From the NCBI GenBank assembly GCA_009731375.1, contig BJOX01000154.1:218005-281029 (forward strand): a DNA stretch of 63,025 nt, given 5' to 3'. Under the pieces are notes generated by a model that worked only from the letters and a program-made list of their open reading frames with translations, did no database searches and was not told where the DNA came from. Each line of letters starts with the position of its first letter. Position 1 is the first letter of the stretch. Shown here piece after piece: positions 12,371 through 35,059 of the stretch. A program made the translations under genes and the position numbers. The stretch is from Paulinella micropora (Eukaryota > Cercozoa > Imbricatea > Euglyphida).

Positions 12371-13138
12371 TTTTCCCACTCCATTGCCTTTTTTCCACGA
12401 TTTCCCGTGAAACATGCACGTTATGATAAATTTATAGACAAGTTGACGGTAGTACAGTGACGGAAAATAATCATCATTTTGACTTGCCTTTTACATCCAT
12501 AACTGTGGGAACTGAAGTTTTTCCAAATCAAAATTTTGGACACTTGAAGCTACAAGTTGGACTTGAAGCACTCAGGCTCCTTCAAGTACTACTTCAAGTA
12601 GCAATTTTCCATTGTTTTCAAGTGACGCACCTCACCAACTCACAATCTACTTTCATCGTGTTCGTATAATACTTTGCAATCAAGTCACAACTTGAAGTTT
12701 GGATATATACCGTGAACCCTAAGGGATAAATACACTGACAACGAACTCTTTAATTAAACTTGAAAGTTTGAGTCTCTATGGCTGCATTAAGTCCTAACCC
12801 AGACAGTAGGTGAAATATTAATACCAGTAAATAGCTGAGAGGTCACTTCGTTTATTTACGTAGATTTATACTTGTTTGCAGACTTTCTCACACAGGCAAG
12901 TATTCTCAGTCTTATTAACCTTGTAGTCTTTAGAGAAATATTAATGAGGCGATGCCTCATTATTTAATTATTAACAATTTATTTGCATTTAGTTTCTTTG
13001 ATATTAATACGTATACTTCCGTTTAAATTTATCCGTACCAATTGCAAGTATTCTCTTATAGAAGTTATAGTGTTTGTGTAAAATTGAATGTAATAAAACC
13101 ATAGTGTTTGTGTAAAATTAAGTGCCATAAACTGCAAA
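12371..13138. repeat. Old repeat, copy A, right part
   Basis: Resumes the similarity to the 35-kb copy: 12371-12700 matches about 35290-35590 directly (GGACACTTGAAG.TACAAGTTGGA, CACAATCTAC). About 12705-12850 matches 35615-35745 in inverted orientation. It is dense in ACTTGAA/TTCAAGT words. Not coding. Confidence 0.7.
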
Positions 13139-13150
13139 TGGGCCCCCTAC

Positions 13151-13209
13151 GCCGACCCCGCCTCGGCCTCGCCGCGACAGCGCGGCGACTCGGGCGAGGT
13201 GGGGTCGGC
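13151..13209. other. GC-rich nested hairpin
   Basis: GCCGACCCCGCCTCG (13151-13165) pairs with 13195-13209 with one mismatch, and TCGCCGCG (13169-13176) pairs with CGCGGCGA (13181-13188). This cruciform-capable island stands in AT-rich DNA between the old repeat and glyoxalase. From 13210 to 13626 I see nothing further. Confidence 0.7.
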
Positions 13210-13626
13210 AGCGCGGGGTTGGCGTTGGGGCACCCCTCCACTGCTTCAGGTGCACATGCCCTGCGGGCCAAAACACCTCTCTAACTACATATATTACACC
13301 TCGGCTCTGCCGGACCCGAAATCTTTGTTAAAATTTGAAAACTATACTATACCAATACCCTAATTTAAAAAAAATTCAGCTTACAAAATACATTACTATG
13401 GATAGAAATCATGAACACTGGTAATATGCATAGGGAATTCGTAATAAACTTTCAACACTTGCTTAAATTCTTGCCGCAGAGACAATAAAAAAAATGGTAC
13501 GATACAATATATGATCACTATGTATTTATGTATGTATGTATATGTATATATCTATGTGCATGCATGTATGTGCATGTATGTATGTGTGTATGTATGTATG
13601 TATGTATGTATGTGTATTCCGGCAGT

Positions 13627-17669
<4,043 letters not shown>

Positions 17670-17696
17670 GTTAGAAACAGCAGGGGCCGTGCCTAT

Positions 17697-18265
<569 letters not shown>

Positions 18266-18269
18266 ATGT

Positions 18270-19140
18270 TTGGTCTATCAGCTCTGCATATCCGAAGACA
18301 TAGGCATCCATTCCACCCCGCCGCCAATCGGCGACTGGGTAGCGGGCTGGGAATGGGCACTAGGCCCCGAATTTGTGCAGTCTGACGGTTCTACGACCCT
18401 CCCTGGCTAGAGGGCCGTAGAACCAACCCAGACACGTGTCCGTGATCACGTGCCCCGCCAAGGCTCGGGCCCGAGGGGTACACCAACCCTCGAGCTTCAT
18501 CCAAGGCGACCACTTTCGCGGCGGCCGGACTATACCTTAAGATCTCCCTGCTTATGTGCCTACCCGCACACAGGAAGATCCCACTCCCGTCTAGTCTCTG
18601 AACCTTTCCCATTTGTCAGGACACCACTGGGTAGTGGCGACGGAGGACTACCGGGCCAGCTGCAGCGGTGACATAAGTGGGCCGACGTCGAGAGTAGTGG
18701 CCATTTGCCATATCCATTGGTCACTAAACTCACGTCGGAACACCAAGTCAGTCCAAGGCAGCCAATCAGAGGTAGTCGTACCGAGTAGGAGCCATGCGCG
18801 GGGTTGGCCTGACAAGAAGGGACTTGGCTGCGGGTTACCCATTATTCCCTGCGTGGCCATATCCTTCGAGTTTTTACCATCCGACGAGCGTTACCTCGCC
18901 TGCTGCACCTTGCGGTTTCCCGCAGGCCGCGGTATCGAAGGCTCTTAGGGCTTTCCCGAACAGTTTGAGAGTGTATCGAGGGCCGATGAAGGGTAGTCAT
19001 CAGCCCTGGCCAGTCACGCTGCACCAGCTGCGACTGCACAAACAGCTGGTGAAGGGCTGAAGGAGATAGATAGATCGACCCCCAGGCTGTAGGTGCCAGT
19101 GGGTCGAGTCCAACTCCGGGATGCAGTTTACCGTCATGCC
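18270..19140. other. Non-repetitive block, unidentified
   Basis: About 870 bases of balanced composition between two arrays. The longest frame (18613-18948, +) has no recognisable domain. A CCAAT word (GCAGCCAATCAG near 18757) could belong to a promoter. The end (about 19055-19120) resembles 55758-55805 near FAS, so at least part is dispersed repeat. Confidence 0.4.
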
Positions 19141-19146
19141 CAGGAC

Positions 19147-19205
<59 letters not shown>

Positions 19206-19241
19206 CAGATGGATGGATGCATGGATGCATGGATAGATAGC

Positions 19242-19308
<67 letters not shown>

Positions 19309-19310
19309 GT

Positions 19311-19568
19311 GAGATATCGACTAATGTCAGAAAAAAAGGAGCTTCTGATTTCGTCAACCAAGGAAGTCTGTGGGTAAAGTATTAACCCGATTCCCAGCTA
19401 AGCCGTGATGTTTGCACGGAAGGGACTGATACAGGCGATACCAAAGCTCCCTAGTACCAGGCGGGGCCAGGGCTCGTTCCATAAGCGCCCCTTGCAGAAC
19501 GAGCTCCCACCTCCATTACAGAGGACCCAGTAAGCAGATGGAGTTTCGAGACTGTTCGACAGTCTAGT
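19311..19568 (-). repeat. R1 repeat, locus 3, cut by gap
   Basis: Fixed GAGATATCGAC end after a GATA array. The unit runs into a 662-N gap at 19569. Confidence 0.9.
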
Positions 19569-20230
19569 NNNNNNNNNNNNNNNNNNNNNNNNNNNNNNNN
19601 NNNNNNNNNNNNNNNNNNNNNNNNNNNNNNNNNNNNNNNNNNNNNNNNNNNNNNNNNNNNNNNNNNNNNNNNNNNNNNNNNNNNNNNNNNNNNNNNNNNN
19701 NNNNNNNNNNNNNNNNNNNNNNNNNNNNNNNNNNNNNNNNNNNNNNNNNNNNNNNNNNNNNNNNNNNNNNNNNNNNNNNNNNNNNNNNNNNNNNNNNNNN
19801 NNNNNNNNNNNNNNNNNNNNNNNNNNNNNNNNNNNNNNNNNNNNNNNNNNNNNNNNNNNNNNNNNNNNNNNNNNNNNNNNNNNNNNNNNNNNNNNNNNNN
19901 NNNNNNNNNNNNNNNNNNNNNNNNNNNNNNNNNNNNNNNNNNNNNNNNNNNNNNNNNNNNNNNNNNNNNNNNNNNNNNNNNNNNNNNNNNNNNNNNNNNN
20001 NNNNNNNNNNNNNNNNNNNNNNNNNNNNNNNNNNNNNNNNNNNNNNNNNNNNNNNNNNNNNNNNNNNNNNNNNNNNNNNNNNNNNNNNNNNNNNNNNNNN
20101 NNNNNNNNNNNNNNNNNNNNNNNNNNNNNNNNNNNNNNNNNNNNNNNNNNNNNNNNNNNNNNNNNNNNNNNNNNNNNNNNNNNNNNNNNNNNNNNNNNNN
20201 NNNNNNNNNNNNNNNNNNNNNNNNNNNNNN

Positions 20231-20372
20231 TTGTGTGTGTGTGTGTGTGTGTGTGTTTGTGTGTGTGTGTTGTGTGTGTGTGTGTATGTGTGTGTGTGTA
20301 TGTGTGTGTGTGTGTATGTGTGTGTGTGTGTGTTTGAGAAAGAGAGAGAATGAGAGAGAGAGAGAAAGAGAG

Positions 20373-20407
<35 letters not shown>

Positions 20408-20627
20408 ATGAAAGGGGAAAAGGATGTCTATAGCCAGTCTATCTACCTGTTAGTATCCATTGACCTACTCTTATAATACTAGTAAAAGGTTTGCTCAGGG
20501 TTGCGTACTGACGTTATTTCAAACGAAACGTATGAGGTACGATTCGAACGGCACGTATGAGGTAGGATTCGAAATGAGTAGTCAGGGGTACGTTTTAAGC
20601 TCTAACGTGCTTGCGACGCGAGAGAAA

Positions 20628-20683
<56 letters not shown>

Positions 20684-20743
20684 GAGAGAGAGAGAGAAAG
20701 AGAGAACGAGAGAAAGAGAGAAAGAGAGAAGAGAAGCGGAAGA

Positions 20744-20779
<36 letters not shown>

Positions 20780-21192
20780 AGGAAGCGAGAGAGANNNNNN
20801 NNNNNNNNNNNNNNNNNNNNNNNNNNNNNNNNNNNNNNNNNNNNNNNNNNNNNNNNNNNNNNNNNNNNNNNNNNNNNNNNNNNNNNNNNNNNNNNNNNNN
20901 NNNNNNNNNNNNNNNNNNNNNNNNNNNNNNNNNNNNNNNNNNNNNNNNNNNNNNNNNNNNNNNNNNNNNNNNNNNNNNNNNNNNNNNNNNNNNNNNNNNN
21001 NNNNNNNNNNNNNNNNNNNNNNNNNNNNNNNNNNNNNNNNNNNNNNNNNNNNNNNNNNNNNNNNNNNNNNNNNNNNNNNNNNNNNNNNNNNNNNNNNNNN
21101 NNNNNNNNNNNNNNNNNNNNNNNNNNNNNNNNNNNNNNNNNNNNNNNNNNNNNNNNNNNNNNNNNNNNNNNNNNNNNNNNNNNNNNNNNNNN

Positions 21193-21241
<49 letters not shown>

Positions 21242-21686
21242 AGAGAAGAGAGAGAAGAGAGAGAGAGAGAGAAAGAAAGGAAGAAAGAAAGAAAAAGAAA
21301 GAAAGAAAAAGAAAGAAAGAAAAGGAAAGAAAGAAAAAGAAAGAAAGCAAGCAAGCAAGCAAGCCAGCCAAAACGCACGCAGGCACGCACGCAGGCACGC
21401 ACGCACGCAGACAGGCAGGCAGGCAAGCAAGCAAGCAAGCAAGCAAGAAAGAAAGGAAGAAAGGAAGAAAGGAAGAAAGGAAGAAAGAAAGAAAGAAAGA
21501 AAGGAAGGAAGGAAGGAAGGAAGAAAGGAAGGAAGGAAGGAAGAAAGAAAGAAAGAAAGAAAGAAGGAAAGAAGGAAAGAAGGAAAGAAAGAAAGAAAGA
21601 AAGAGAGAAAGAGAGAGAGAGAGAGATGAGAGAGAGAGAGCGAGAGAGAGAGAGAGAGCGAGAGAGAGAGAGAGAGAGATGAGAGA

Positions 21687-21727
<41 letters not shown>

Positions 21728-21995
21728 AAGGAGGAAGGAAGGAAGGAAGGAAGGAAGGAAAGTAAGCAAGGAAGGAACAAAAAAAGAGAAAGAGAAAGAG
21801 AAAGAGAAGGACAAAGAGAAAGAGAAAGAGAGAAAGAGAAAGAAGAACGAGAGACAGAGAAAGAGAAAGAGAAAGAGAAAAAGAGCAAGAGAAAGCGAGC
21901 AAGAGAAAAAAAAGGAGAAAGAGAGAAAGAGAGAGAGAGAGAGGGAGAGAGAGGGAGAGGCAGAAGAGGCAGAGGCAGAGGCAGAGAACTAGCTA
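20231..21995. repeat. GT, GA, AAAG and GGAA arrays with a 398-N gap
   Basis: GT repeats, then about 150 bases of ordinary sequence (20445-20630), then GA/AAAG/AAGG purine arrays around the gap at 20795-21192. Long frames here are repeat translations. Confidence 0.9.
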
Positions 21996-21999
21996 GTAG

Positions 22000-22612
22000 G
22001 GAATCATTCATATGTATTTATGTATGGGTGTATGGGTGTATGTGCAAGTGCGAGTACCTCAGAAGCCAAACCGTACCACTTGCAGGAAGCAACACAGCTA
22101 GCCCACGTACACAGGACCCAAGAACGTTTTGATTCCCTGCCCAGAAAGTGCAACCCAGCCAGATCGCGCTTCGTACATGCGAAGTACGTGTACGAATAAT
22201 AGACTATTTGTGGATAGATTGATGCGTTGATAGTGGATGCATGCTTACGCAAGAGAGCGCATCTTCCAGCGGTTGGGCGCAGCCACGCAGAAGCAATTGG
22301 GCGCGCAGAGAACATGGTCACTTTTTTCATCCCCCCGTAATGTATGTCTGTATGTATGTAACATATGTATGTATGTCTGTATGTATGTATGTATGTATGT
22401 CTGTATGTCTGTTGTATGTATGTATGTACATATGTATGTATGTATGTATGTATGTATGTGTGTATGTATGTATGTATGTATGTATGTATGTATGTACATA
22501 TGTATGTACATATGTATGTACATATGTATGTATGTATGTATGGAATTTGGTATTTTCCCTGTTTTCGGCATCCGTGTCTTGGTCTTTGGTATTTTAAAAG
22601 ATTAATGCGAAG
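22000..22612 (+). other. eIF3k upstream region
   Basis: About 350 bases of complex sequence, then an ATGT array (22340-22540) and about 70 bases before the start codon. An inverted CCAAT word (GCAATTGGGCGCG) lies near 22292. A short upstream ATG at 22605 opens a four-codon frame overlapping the real start. Confidence 0.5.
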
Positions 22613-28405
<5,793 letters not shown>

Positions 28406-28517
28406 TCGAACTCCTTGTCCTTTCTTGTCTACTGTTGTTATTCTGGAACAAGACACATCGCGCCGACTTTTCTCCTCGCTCACGGTCGACTTCATTGTCT
28501 CTTGTGCTTATTTCCCT

Positions 28518-28559
<42 letters not shown>

Positions 28560-28702
28560 TTCCTTCCTTCCTTCCTTCCTTGCTTCCTTCCTTCCTTCCT
28601 TCCTTCCTTCCTGTCTCCCCTCTTTCTTCTACTTCCTTCCTCAAGTTTTCTTTGTTATTTTTCTTTTCCTCTTTTCCTTTCCCACAATTTTCTTCTTCCT
28701 CT

Positions 28703-28735
<33 letters not shown>

Positions 28736-29098
28736 CCNNNNNNNNNNAACAACTGCCTTCTGTCATTTTCCCTATTAATTATGTTACATAATACATGCAT
28801 ACTTCCTCTTCCGCTCACTCCATCTAGTACCTCACTACTAACATTTAGTTCTCAGGAGTCAGTATTAATTAAAATGGTTGAAGTCAGGCATGCATGAGTT
28901 ATGAACATGGTCTGTTGTTTGTTGTTTGGTGTTTATTGATTCCTGTTAGTTGTTTGTTATGGGTTCTTTGTTATTTGATGTTGGTTCTTTGTTGTTTTTT
29001 GTTTGTTCTTGCTGTTCTTGTTGTTCTTGCTCTTGTTCTATTGTTCGTCTTGTTGTCGTCGTCTTGTTTGTCTTCTTGTTCTCTTTGTTGTTTTTGAG

Positions 29099-29138
<40 letters not shown>

Positions 29139-29476
29139 GCTGTTGTTGTACCATACCATGATATACTTCTACGCAAGCACTGTATAAAATACTTTCCACT
29201 CCTAGAGCTGAGTGGGAAGGCAGAAGAGATAAATGGAAGAGGTATCAAGAGATACAGTATTGTACAAAACGCAAATGTTTGCTTGCTAATCAAGCATGTA
29301 TTGGAACATAGCCCGTGTCATGACTTCAACTGCCCCTGCCTGACAAGATCGTCCCCATCAGTGAAAAAGCGCGCTGCTCCGACAGACACTCAGCTCTACG
29401 AGCGGCAAGTTTTTCTTATTAGAAGAGTGCTTGCGTAAAGACATTGGGAAAAGTGTGTGTGTGTGTTTTATTTTTA

Positions 29477-29575
<99 letters not shown>

Positions 29576-30290
29576 CCTTTTTTTTTCTTTTTTTTTTTNN
29601 NNNNNNNNAAGCCAAGACAACACACACTGTCGAGAGACATGATATAGGGAAAGAAAGATGCAATGGCATAGACAGTAAGAGGATGAGCATATCGCAGGTA
29701 AAAAGCTGGTCATATCATGGTCTAAATGCCCGAAGCGGTAAATTGCTCGGCTTTCTACAACCCCCCTGGTGATTATGAGAACTTATGGAGGGAAGGATGC
29801 ACGTAAGGCTCAAACTGGAGAATGAGCTTAGCACGCCTCGGGCATATAGCCCATATGATACGGACCACACCCGAGACATACTAAGCACTCCACCAGTGTA
29901 AGCCAAAACATGCTTCCCTCCCCCACACAGTCCCCCACACACAGACAAATATAGATACAAAACATGCATACATACATGCGTACATACATGCATACACACG
30001 TGCATACATACATGCATACATGCATACACACATACATACATACATACATACATACATACATACACATACATACATACATACATACATACATACACCACAA
30101 CCACACACATGCACACATACACACAAGTACACGCACATACCAAATACACACAAATAAAAACAACACACAAAATAAAGGGCGAACAACGGAAGGAGAAAGC
30201 GAAGGTATAAACATATACAAAATAAGAAGAAAAAAAAGAAAGAAAAAAATTATATTCTTCTTATTATTTTTTTTTGTTGAGCTGGACTGA
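28406..30290. repeat. Low-complexity intergenic DNA 3' of eIF3k
   Basis: CTTT/CCTT arrays, T runs with two 10-N gaps (28738, 29599), a TTG/TTC region (28900-29150) and an ACAT array (29960-30100). A frame over 29160-29438 has a non-repetitive part but no recognised domain. Confidence 0.8.
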
Positions 30291-32714
30291 AATTGAAGTT
30301 ATTAACTAGTACTGGCGACGTAAAGATGGTCGGTCAGGTCATATTACAATCTGACCTGCGGCCGTTCTTCTGACAAGACTACAATGAAAGTTTTGACCGT
30401 TATCGTCCTTCAGTATATTTACAGAGCCTGGTCACGTTGGAAAGTCAGAGGCTTAGGCTGTCAACTTCAACTTGCACATCTGGTCACCTCGGGAGTCGTT
30501 TAGTAACGCCGCTGATAATTTATTTTTAAGGTTTTAATATTAACTTATGATGCTACCTGGCTTCGATAACTTACTTTCCTTTTTTTACGCAATCACTTGC
30601 CGAGTCAGCGGCAGGGGAAGACGAAGCATTCATTGAGCCGGCCGGGAAGGAAAGTTATAATAAAAGGTGACTCTAAGCCGGCTTACAGAGTCTCTACGAG
30701 TAGCAAGTCAATGGACAATTTATCATAGTATTAATAATAATCTAGATAATGTATTTAGTTATACCGGCAAACCCCAATAACAGTTACCTACTTTACCTAT
30801 ATCACTCTAAGTGTAACGGTGAATTCAAAGCTTTGGCGGTTTGGGGCCGGGTTGTGGCGCTTAGTGCAGACGTGTTGATCGTCTATCTCTATAATAATAT
30901 TAATAAAGTGAAGTCTGACTCTCTCGTTGTCCAGTGGGTTATTAGTATTAGCCTTCAAGTTGCTAGCGCCGCCTAGAACTTGAGACTCTGGCACTGCAAA
31001 AGCGCTGAAGGAGACCATCGCAGACTGGGAGGAGACTGACGCAACTTCAAGTTTCCAAGGGGCCGTCGTTCCTTAATTGACAAATTAAAAGGGACTCTTG
31101 AAGCTCAAGTTAGCAACACTCTGGTTTTGACTCTTGAAACGTATCGTTCAAGGCGAATCGTGACCTGTCTCTGTTTCGCCGCTTAGGTGACCGGCGTCGG
31201 GAAGGAAAAGAGGACTTTATTAAGACCGGAAGTCTTAACACTTACGAGGCTCACTGAAGTAAAAATGAAACTTAATAGTAATAAATTGAACACAACTTGA
31301 ACTTGTTCAAGGCTAGACTCCGATCGGACTCTACTATGTGATTTCTAAACTGAGTAGAACTTTGAAGGGAAGCCAGAACTAGTAATTTCTGAACCCAAAC
31401 AACAAGCCAAAGTCACCGTGACGGAAAAACCGCTAAAAACTGAGTGTCCCTTGGACACGGGCCGCGGAATGTCTGCCACGGAAGTGTAGTTCCAATTTTG
31501 AGTGGTGACGTGTCACTTTTCGAGTCTTTCCTTTCGCAAAGGGCAATGGCTGATTAAAGATTGTCTCTGCATTCAGCCTGACTTGTCTCTTTATTAAATT
31601 ATATACTGTGACCCGGCGGACACTTGGCTTCACCAAGACTCGAACCCTATTAACCTCTGTCACATGATGAACCGCAAAGCATTAACTGCCGTTCACTGAA
31701 ACTATCACTATGTCTCTACTTTGAGCAACTCAGCACTGATGCTCATTATAGAGGCCCGCTTTACCTACTCCTTTCAGAATCCACCTGTCCTGACTCTCAC
31801 ACAGCTACCAAAAGGGAAGGCAAATTTAATAAAAGAGAATTCTGACAACTACAGTACCTCGCAAAATTAAGATAAGCGTAACGGCGTAACTTTCAAATAA
31901 GCTGGAGGGAAAATATAATGACTGTACTCCAGTTACCGACTACTTATCTAGGAATTTCTACAAAGACTGATTAAGTTAATACTGCCACTAGAGTGACAAA
32001 ATATAGTGTCCACAGTGTATCACTAAATAATTAAGTGGAATTAGTACTGTCCGTCCTAATGATAAATCAACTACCCTAGTAACGGTAACTCCGGGTAACG
32101 TCGGAAATGAAATAGGAATAACGCTCCCCCTTAGCTATTTGTCATGACTACGTCACTATATTCAGTCTAGTCTAACACCTAGAAAAAAAAATTCGAACGC
32201 TTCCCGTTAGGGGTATCAAAAAGTCACAGAAAAATATATATGTAAATATGGTAGAGGTGTGAGAAAAAAGTGAAAAGAAACTTCGGAAAGCGATCAGTTC
32301 TTTGTGTAGACATAAAGTTCTCCAGTGTCCATCGCCACCGGCCGCCGGAAAAGTCTGGTCGGGGTGGCCACCCCACCCGAGTCCGGCCGCGCTGCGGGAT
32401 CCTCGCCACCAGCGGCCACGATCCCACGATCCGATCGCCACGTGCGTCCAGCTCAACACCTATAGGAGAGGACACACTCGCACAAAGGAGAACACAAAGA
32501 AAAAACAAAACACAAAACATCGGTGAAACACCCGTAATCATTCCGGACGAGGCACGAGGCACGAGGCACGCGGTGTGCGACCACCAGGGTCCCACACACA
32601 GCTCACTTTTCGAAGATGAGCAACAGTAGACGTGTTCCCACCAGTGGGGATGCTCGGCTTAGTTACCCTGAGGGAGACGGGTTCCACTGTGATACCCCTT
32701 CCCTCAGGGCTCCC
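30291..32714. other. AT-rich intergenic DNA without recognised gene
   Basis: No frame longer than about 125 codons and none recognisable. Words such as ACTTGAA and TTAATATTAA echo the old repeat at 12.4-13.1 and 35-36 kb, so I read it as decayed mobile DNA. Possibly the former downstream part of the gag-like element. Confidence 0.5.
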
Positions 32715-34308
32715 TCAGTCATTTTTTCTCTTCCCCGCCTCCCACTTCCTGCTTTTGGCGTTGGGGCACACGTCCTTCTTGTGGTCAAGCTTACCGGGAC
32801 AGGCCGGGCAGTAATGAAGGAAGCGACAGCTTCCCCCGAACTTACATTCCTCCCCGTCTGCCCAAGCAAAGCAAGCCTTGCTGACTAGCTTTCTCCCCTT
32901 GTTGTTGTTGACACCGTTGTAGCCACTGTCAGTGTGGTTGGACGACGTACCCCGTACCCCCGCCACCCTGACCTAACATCACATTAGCATCCGTTAGGTG
33001 AGCTTGGGCAAGCTGAACAGTTGTCAAACCCTTTGCCCACCCACCCAATTGAGTTTGACTCCTTACTGCTGCGTCCCATCTGATGACAGACTTAAGCGTA
33101 CTAAGGAATCTTTTTTGGACGAGCTCAACATTCTTATTAACTTATACACTGTTCACCACACACAGCATGCAAACGATATGTGGGAGCATTACAGGTTGGT
33201 GGAGTTGTATTTGAAGAAGTGCTTTCTCTTTCGCTGCAACCTTCTCTGTCTCACCAAACAATCTTTTCTCTTTCGGAGGAGTCAGCTCGGTCAAGTTCAC
33301 ATACTCAAGGCCGAGCTTGATCTTCCTCAACATCTCCTCCTTCACCTCATGCGACCTCCGTCTACAACTAAATTCCTGTACTAGGCTCAGCTCGCTCCTT
33401 AGCTGACGACATGTTTCGTAAACCGATCGCCTCGAGCAGGGAAGTGGAATCCAGACCTTCTGCTTGAGCTGCCTTGGAAATCTTTTCCCTCAGCAAGCTG
33501 TTCGCCTGTTGGACTTGTCCCAGCAGCGCGTTCCTCGTGAAGGTCACCTTCTTACCACTTGCTCCACCTGTCGATGCACATCGAGCTGTTCTTGCAGTTT
33601 CTTTTGCTCCGCGAGCGCTTTGTTCAACTCCTCGCTGCCCACGTCGAGTCTCTGAAGTTTGAACGGGGGAGGCCGAAGGCCGTCTTCGCCGTCCTTTCCG
33701 TCACGCTCCTCATCGCTTCCCTCCTCGTCCCCGGGTCTGCCCAACTCTTTGTCGACCACTCGCTTCCATACGACGTCCCCCGCCACGATCTGCTTTGCCA
33801 GCGCGGTGGACAGGTGAGCCTTGTTGACGTTGTCACGAGCAACTGCATCCGGGAAGTACGCGGCCTTGAGCTGACGCATGTTGACCAACGTGTAGAGGTT
33901 GCTGAGGTGGCTGGACTCAGCCTTGGCCTTCTTCTTCTCATCGTTAGCGTCGCTGGCCACTATGCTTTTGAAGTCATGAATTGTTTTAATAAATGCTTCC
34001 TTTGTTACGTGTTCACTCAGCGGGACTTTCGTGAACCCCCCCTCACAGAGGACAGGAACGGGATCATCACAATTCGAAATCGTATTCCCATCTGAGTCTA
34101 ACCAATAAAACTTCTTTGCAGGTGCAACCTTACGAAGGTAGCACTTTGCCACTTTCACTGTCTCTTCAGCGCTTTCAAGCCGCCTGATGAGGATCACTGC
34201 TTCTTCCTTGCCTCCTTCGCCTTCAAACCGCTTCAGTTCTCCCACTGCGGCGATTTGAACCGAAGTTGACTTCTCAGCAAATCTCTCCCACAGCGAGAAA
34301 TTTTCCAC
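32715..34308 (-). pseudogene. Retroelement Gag-like ORF with CCCH finger, frame-broken
   Basis: Reads from 34308 (MENFSLWERFAEKS) as 254 codons of charged, helical protein with a coiled-coil end (NKALAEQKKLQEQLDVHRQV), then shifts frame near 33545 and continues as GKKVTFTRNALLGQVQQAN, then other fragments (33142-33345), and ends with a Cys/His module at 32715-32966: CFAWADGEECKFGGSCRFLH (CX8CX5CX3H) followed by CPACPGKLDHKKDVC. A CCCH finger next to a knuckle recalls gag-like proteins of tyrosine-recombinase (DIRS-like) elements. No RT or recombinase is visible nearby, so this name is tentative. Several stops show it is dead. Confidence 0.55.
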
Positions 34309-34488
34309 TTCAGGCTAGCCGGAAATGCAACAGCACACCCTGCCTTGAATTCAATCACCTGTTGGTGAGGAGGCATAGTACGATGAGCGTAGACTTCTCG
34401 CAGACGATCTTCCCAGCTTTCTGCGAAGCAAATGATAAAAGAGACTGACTTTGAGGAAGTGAATTTCAACCGAGGAAGTGTAAAATTT

Positions 34489-34507
34489 GCGCCGGCTTCG
34501 CCGGCGC
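34489..34507. other. GC hairpin
   Basis: GCGCCGGC, loop TTC, GCCGGCGC: eight perfect pairs upstream (minus sense) of the gag-like frame, followed by GGGCCGGCCGGC. Confidence 0.6.
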
Positions 34508-34801
34508 GGGCCGGCCGGCTAAACATAAAAAGTAACCGCTCTATACATTTTAACATTGGTTAACCCCCGGGCCTCCGGCCGGCGCTAACCTTAATTAAAG
34601 AATCTGAAAGCTTTGCAACTGAATTTTATTAATAATATAGCAAACCGGCGGTTTTATGTCGCTATTAGCAAACCTGACATTAATGAATCGCTATGAAAAA
34701 TGAAGTTACATGTCTTTTTTTATTAATAGCGAGACAAGTCCGCCACTTATCGTTACTATCAGTCACTCATTTTGTACGCAACTCTACTCAACCGTTAGGT
34801 C

Positions 34802-35047
34802 TGGGGGGGGGGGGGGGGGGGGNNNNNNNNNNNNNNNNNNNNNNNNNNNNNNNNNNNNNNNNNNNNNNNNNNNNNNNNNNNNNNNNNNNNNNNNNNNNNN
34901 NNNNNNNNNNNNNNNNNNNNNNNNNNNNNNNNNNNNNNNNNNNNNNNNNNNNNNNNNNNNNNNNNNNNNNNNNNNNNNNNNNNNNNNNNNNNNNNNNNNN
35001 NNNNNNNNNNNNNNNNNNNNNNNNNNNGGGGGGGGGGGGGGGGGGGG
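34802..35047. other. Poly-G on both sides of a 205-N gap
   Basis: About 20 G before and 20 G after the gap at 34823-35027. Either a true long G tract or a sequencing artefact. Confidence 0.9.
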
Positions 35048-35059
35048 AGCTATCAGACT

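Noticed and set aside
18270-18365. Extra upstream GLO1 exon ([11 protein letters not shown] frame)
   Set aside because: No phase-consistent donor to 17692 that yields a plausible N-terminus; MPDMSKY at 17669 is sufficient.
19060-19125. tRNA or SINE B box (GGGTCGAGTCC)
   Set aside because: No matching A box, no cloverleaf could be folded, and the region resembles another dispersed block.
29160-29438. Gene at 29.2-29.4 kb
   Set aside because: The frame starts inside a TTG repeat and shows no recognised motif.
29700-29790. tRNA-like stretch near 29.7 kb
   Set aside because: No acceptor stem or T arm pairing found.
32172-32629. Frames of 90-120 codons on both strands at 32.2-32.6 kb
   Set aside because: Open in both directions over a GC-rich patch, with no domain and no conserved start.
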